Assembly: GCF_002939185.1 (NCBI RefSeq)
Contig: NZ_POVL01000001.1
Location: 62,001 to 126,000 of the forward strand
Reading direction: 5' to 3'
From: Enterobacter sichuanensis
GTDB lineage: Bacteria > Pseudomonadota > Gammaproteobacteria > Enterobacterales > Enterobacteriaceae
Length of the DNA: 64,000 bases
Part shown: positions 61,421 through 64,000 of the stretch, one piece after another
Numbering within the stretch: the stretch's first letter is position 1
How the letters are laid out: the number at the start of each line of letters is the position of its first letter
Position numbers and translations under genes: made by a program
Notes under the pieces: generated by a model
Seen by the model: only the letters and a program-made list of their open reading frames with translations
The model's database searches: none
What the model was told of the DNA's origin: nothing

Positions 61421-61454
61421 AAAAAAACGCACCATGCCGGTGCAGGGTGCGTTT
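61421..61454 (-). terminator. mdlB terminator overlapping an NtrC-like site
   Basis: AAACGCACC (61425-61433) pairs with GGTGCGTTT (61446-61454); on the minus strand the stem is followed by a U run (61427-61421), 53 bp after the mdlB stop. Inside it CGCACCATGCCGGTGCA (61428-61444) fits the NtrC consensus TGCACC-N5-GGTGCA except for the first base, about 75 bp above the glnK -24 element. Confidence 0.78.
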
Positions 61455-61506
61455 CAGTTTTGCACCAACAGGAATGACTGTTAGCGCATCGCCTCATTTT
61501 AGTGCA

Positions 61507-63288
61507 TCAGGCGCTAAGCGACTCTTCATCGCGCACGCTGGCTGCCAGCTCTTCGCCCGCCAGCTGCAGCTGGTACATCTGCCAGTAACGCCCTTTGGCC
61601 TCAAGAAGTTCGCGGTGCGTACCGCGCTCAACGGCGTGTCCGCGATGTAGCACCAGGATCGTGTCCGCATCGACGATGGTGGACAGGCGGTGGGCAATCA
61701 CCACCAGCGTGGTATGGTCGCGTACGGCAGCCAGTGCCTGCTGGATGGCCTGCTCGGTGCCGGAGTCAATGCTGGCCGTCGCTTCATCCAGAATCAGGAT
61801 CTGCGGCGTTTCAATCAGCACGCGCGCCAGCGCCAGAAGCTGTTTTTGTCCAACAGAAAGATTGTTTCCCTGCTCGCCCAGTTTCGTCCTGATGCCGTCG
61901 CTAAACCCGCGTGCCAGCTCTGCCAGCTGCACTTTTTCCAGCACGTCCCAGACCTGCTCCTCAGTGTAGTCTCGCCCCAGGGTTACGTTGGCGTAGAAGG
62001 TATCGGCCAGGACGACCGGATCCTGCTGCACCATCGCAACGCCTTTGCGTAACACGGTGTGGCTGAGAGACGCCAGCGGGCGTCCGTCGAGGCGAATTTC
62101 ACCGCGGCTGACCGGGTAATACCCCATTAACAGGCTGGCTAGCGTGCTCTTACCGCTGCCGGTATGCCCCACCAGCGCCACGAACCCGCGTGACGGAACG
62201 GCAAGCGAGATATCCTGCAGCACCAGCTGGTCGTCGCGGTAGGCAAACGAGACGTTATCAAAGGCAATCGCCCCGCTTTGCAGAGGACGATCATCGTTAC
62301 CGTAAGTCTGACGCGGCCTGTCCATCAGCTCGAATACGCGCTCCCCTGCCACCACCGCCTGCTGGAGCATAGACTGCTGCGTCGTCAACTCGATCAAGGG
62401 TTCGTTCAGGCGGCCAAGGTAGCTGATAAAGGCGTATAACACGCCCACCTCAATGGTCCCTTGTGTGGTCAGGCCAAAAAGCATCAGCAGCCCGCAAAGC
62501 ACCAGCGCGGAGAAAAGGCTCAGCAGCGGGCGTAACAGGAACCCGTCAAGCCGCAGCGTCTGCATGCGCGCCATATAGTGCGAACGGCTGGCTTCCCCCA
62601 TCCGCTCGCCAAAACGTGCCTGCTGGCGGAACTGCTGGATGACGCTCATGCCGTTGATCACTTCGTTGAAGCCATCATTGATGTCGGCCAGGTAGGTGCG
62701 CACCCGACGCACAATTGGCGTACTGTAGCGTTGATAGATAACCATCACGATCAGCACTGCCGGGAAGATAGTGATGGCCACCAGCGCCATGCGCCAGTCG
62801 AGGCTGAACATCGCCACCAGCATCGCGCCAATCAGCGCTGCGCTGCGCAACACGGTTGCCACCACGGTCACGTACAGATCGCGGATCACCTCGGTGTCGT
62901 TGGTCACGCGCGAAATCACCTGCCCGACGGGCTGGATATCAAACTCGCTGAGCGGCTGGCGAAGCGCGGCGTCCATGACGTCCGTGCGCAACTGCTGTAC
63001 GACGCCCACCGCGGCCCGGTTAAACAGCAGCGACTGGGCATAGTGGAGACCTGCGGCCGCCAGCTGCAAACCTACGTAGGCCACGCCCAGGCCCACCACC
63101 AGCCCCAGTGGCAGATAGCTTTTGGCAACCATATTGTCGATGAAGTAGCTGATGAGCAGCGGGCCGCTCACTTCAGCCACTGCAGCAATCCACAGTAAAA
63201 GCACGGCCACGGACAGCGGTTTACGCCACGGCGAGCCATAGGCCAGCAGACGTTTCAGCGTCGGCCACATTGTTCCGAGCTTACGCAT
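61507..63288 (-). CDS. mdlB: ABC exporter half-transporter MdlB
   Basis: 593 aa, the same as E. coli. Membrane domain with six helices (about 20-310) and a nucleotide-binding domain: Walker [17 protein letters not shown], signature [15 protein letters not shown] (LSVGQ in place of LSGGQ, as is usual for MdlB), Walker [13 protein letters not shown], switch His in VIAHRLST. Forms a heterodimer with MdlA; substrate unproven. The start ATG 63288 lies within the last codons of mdlA (8 bp overlap); the longer frame to 63420 runs through mdlA and is not used. Confidence 0.96.
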   Translation of the reverse strand: MRKLGTMWPTLKRLLAYGSPWRKPLSVAVLLLWIAAVAEVSGPLLISYFIDNMVAKSYLPLGLVVGLGVAYVGLQLAAAGLHYAQSLLFNRAAVGVVQQLRTDVMDAALRQPLSEFDIQPVGQVISRVTNDTEVIRDLYVTVVATVLRSAALIGAMLVAMFSLDWRMALVAITIFPAVLIVMVIYQRYSTPIVRRVRTYLADINDGFNEVINGMSVIQQFRQQARFGERMGEASRSHYMARMQTLRLDGFLLRPLLSLFSALVLCGLLMLFGLTTQGTIEVGVLYAFISYLGRLNEPLIELTTQQSMLQQAVVAGERVFELMDRPRQTYGNDDRPLQSGAIAFDNVSFAYRDDQLVLQDISLAVPSRGFVALVGHTGSGKSTLASLLMGYYPVSRGEIRLDGRPLASLSHTVLRKGVAMVQQDPVVLADTFYANVTLGRDYTEEQVWDVLEKVQLAELARGFSDGIRTKLGEQGNNLSVGQKQLLALARVLIETPQILILDEATASIDSGTEQAIQQALAAVRDHTTLVVIAHRLSTIVDADTILVLHRGHAVERGTHRELLEAKGRYWQMYQLQLAGEELAASVRDEESLSA

Positions 63289-64000
63289 TGTCCGCCTCCT
63301 CAGCGTGTTCTGGCGCATCGTCCAGCGCCGCTTCAAGCTGTTGATAGCGATACATATCTCGATACCAGCCTGGTTGCTCCGCAAGCGTTTCGTGCTGCCC
63401 GCGCTGGGCAATATGCCCATGTTGTAATACCAGAATTTCGCTGGCTTCCGTCAGCGCCGACAAACGGTGGGCGCTGATAATCACCGTGCGCCCGTCACCC
63501 CACTGGCGCAGGTTATGCAGGATCTGATGTTCGGTACGGCCATCCACGGCGGAAAGGGCATCATCCAGAATCAGGATTTCCGCATTCAGCAACAGCGCAC
63601 GCGCAATCGAGATACGCTGTTTTTGGCCACCGGACAGCATGACGCCCCGTTCCCCGACTTCCGTTTCGTAGCCCTGCGGCAGGCGCAGAATGTCATCATG
63701 TACGCTGGCTAAGCGCGCCACATGCTCAATTTCTCCCTGCGTCGCCCTTGGGCGTCCAAGGGCAATGTTGTTTGCCACGGTGTCTGAAAACAGGAACGGC
63801 GTCTGGCTGACGACCGCCAGTCGGCCTCGCCACTCATCCAGCATCAGCCTGGTCAGGGGAATATCATGGAAGCGAATATCGCCCTGCGTAACGTCAAAAT
63901 GGCGCTGGAGCAGTGAGAGCACGGTACTTTTGCCGGACCCAGTCGGGCCACAGATACCCAGCATCTGGCCGGGCTGAAGGGTAAAGCTGACGTTCTCCAG
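63281..64000 (-). CDS. mdlA: ABC exporter half-transporter MdlA (N-terminal part outside window)
   Basis: The last 239 residues are present: the nucleotide-binding domain with Walker [17 protein letters not shown], signature [20 protein letters not shown], Walker [13 protein letters not shown] (Asp in place of the catalytic Glu: LDDALS) and [10 protein letters not shown]. The degenerate Walker B together with the intact one in MdlB fits a heterodimeric exporter with one weak ATP site. Frame is open through 64000. Upstream of mdlB, overlapping by eight bases. Confidence 0.96.
   Translation of the reverse strand: MENVSFTLQPGQMLGICGPTGSGKSTVLSLLQRHFDVTQGDIRFHDIPLTRLMLDEWRGRLAVVSQTPFLFSDTVANNIALGRPRATQGEIEHVARLASVHDDILRLPQGYETEVGERGVMLSGGQKQRISIARALLLNAEILILDDALSAVDGRTEHQILHNLRQWGDGRTVIISAHRLSALTEASEILVLQHGHIAQRGQHETLAEQPGWYRDMYRYQQLEAALDDAPEHAEEADNA

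Overview
The window is chromosomal DNA of an enterobacterium, most likely Enterobacter (E. cloacae complex) or a close relative. The evidence is the E. coli-like gene order cueR-copA-ybaP-chiX-ybaK-ushA-fsr-ybaL-gsk-hemH-adk-htpG-recR-ybaB-dnaX-apt-ybaN-priC-rsmS-mscK-acrRAB-tomB-hha-maa-ylaC, with protein lengths and N-termini very close to E. coli, joined to non-E. coli neighbours (MocR/GNAT pair, rcnRA next to lacZ-lacI, yczE/yczR). The left edge cuts the last codons of cueR; the right edge cuts the N-terminal part of mdlA. The species call is inference.

Core, 1-43.2 kb. Copper export (cueR/copA), the small RNA ChiX, periplasmic nucleotide salvage (ushA), fosmidomycin efflux (fsr), a K+/H+ antiporter-like protein (ybaL), purine salvage (gsk, apt, adk), haem synthesis (hemH), the chaperone HtpG, replication and repair (dnaX, recR, ybaB, priC), mechanosensitive channel MscK, the AcrAB multidrug pump with its repressor, the TomB-Hha pair, zinc-independent ribosomal proteins (rpmE2-rpmJ2), a c-di-GMP phosphodiesterase homologue (pdeB), nickel/cobalt efflux (rcnR-rcnA), lacI-lacZ without lacY, and the yczE/yczR pair. 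Readable regulation includes the CueR promoter, AcrR, RcnR, Zur-like and lac operators, a sigma-32 promoter for htpG, and frameshift sites in copA and dnaX.

Accessory region, 43.2-57.3 kb. A tyrosine integrase lies beside ffs (4.5S RNA). The 3' end of ffs is repeated exactly (25 bp) at 45880-45904 and in degraded form at 43932-43955. This defines an 11.4 kb island (45.9-57.2 kb) and, outside it, a 1.9 kb remnant of an older insertion. The remnant holds a wrecked peptidoglycan hydrolase gene and an intact exported SH3-domain protein. The younger island carries a serine recombinase, a truncated Fur-like protein, a DUF4145 protein, two divergent exported proteins, an operon of an unknown protein plus an XRE-ImmA/IrrE metallopeptidase, a zinc-finger-like unknown and several unassigned genes. 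The XRE-ImmA/IrrE operon is the best candidate for an undescribed system.

Right core, 57.2-64 kb. ffs, atl (ybaZ), ybaY, tesB, the nitrogen-regulated glnK-amtB operon with a sigma-54 promoter, and the ABC exporter pair mdlA-mdlB.

Extragenic GC-rich palindromes of one family (REP-like) lie at seven places. Two form the C-termini of rsmS and mscK, and one type is fused to a terminator as a 93 bp module present after both gsk and amtB.
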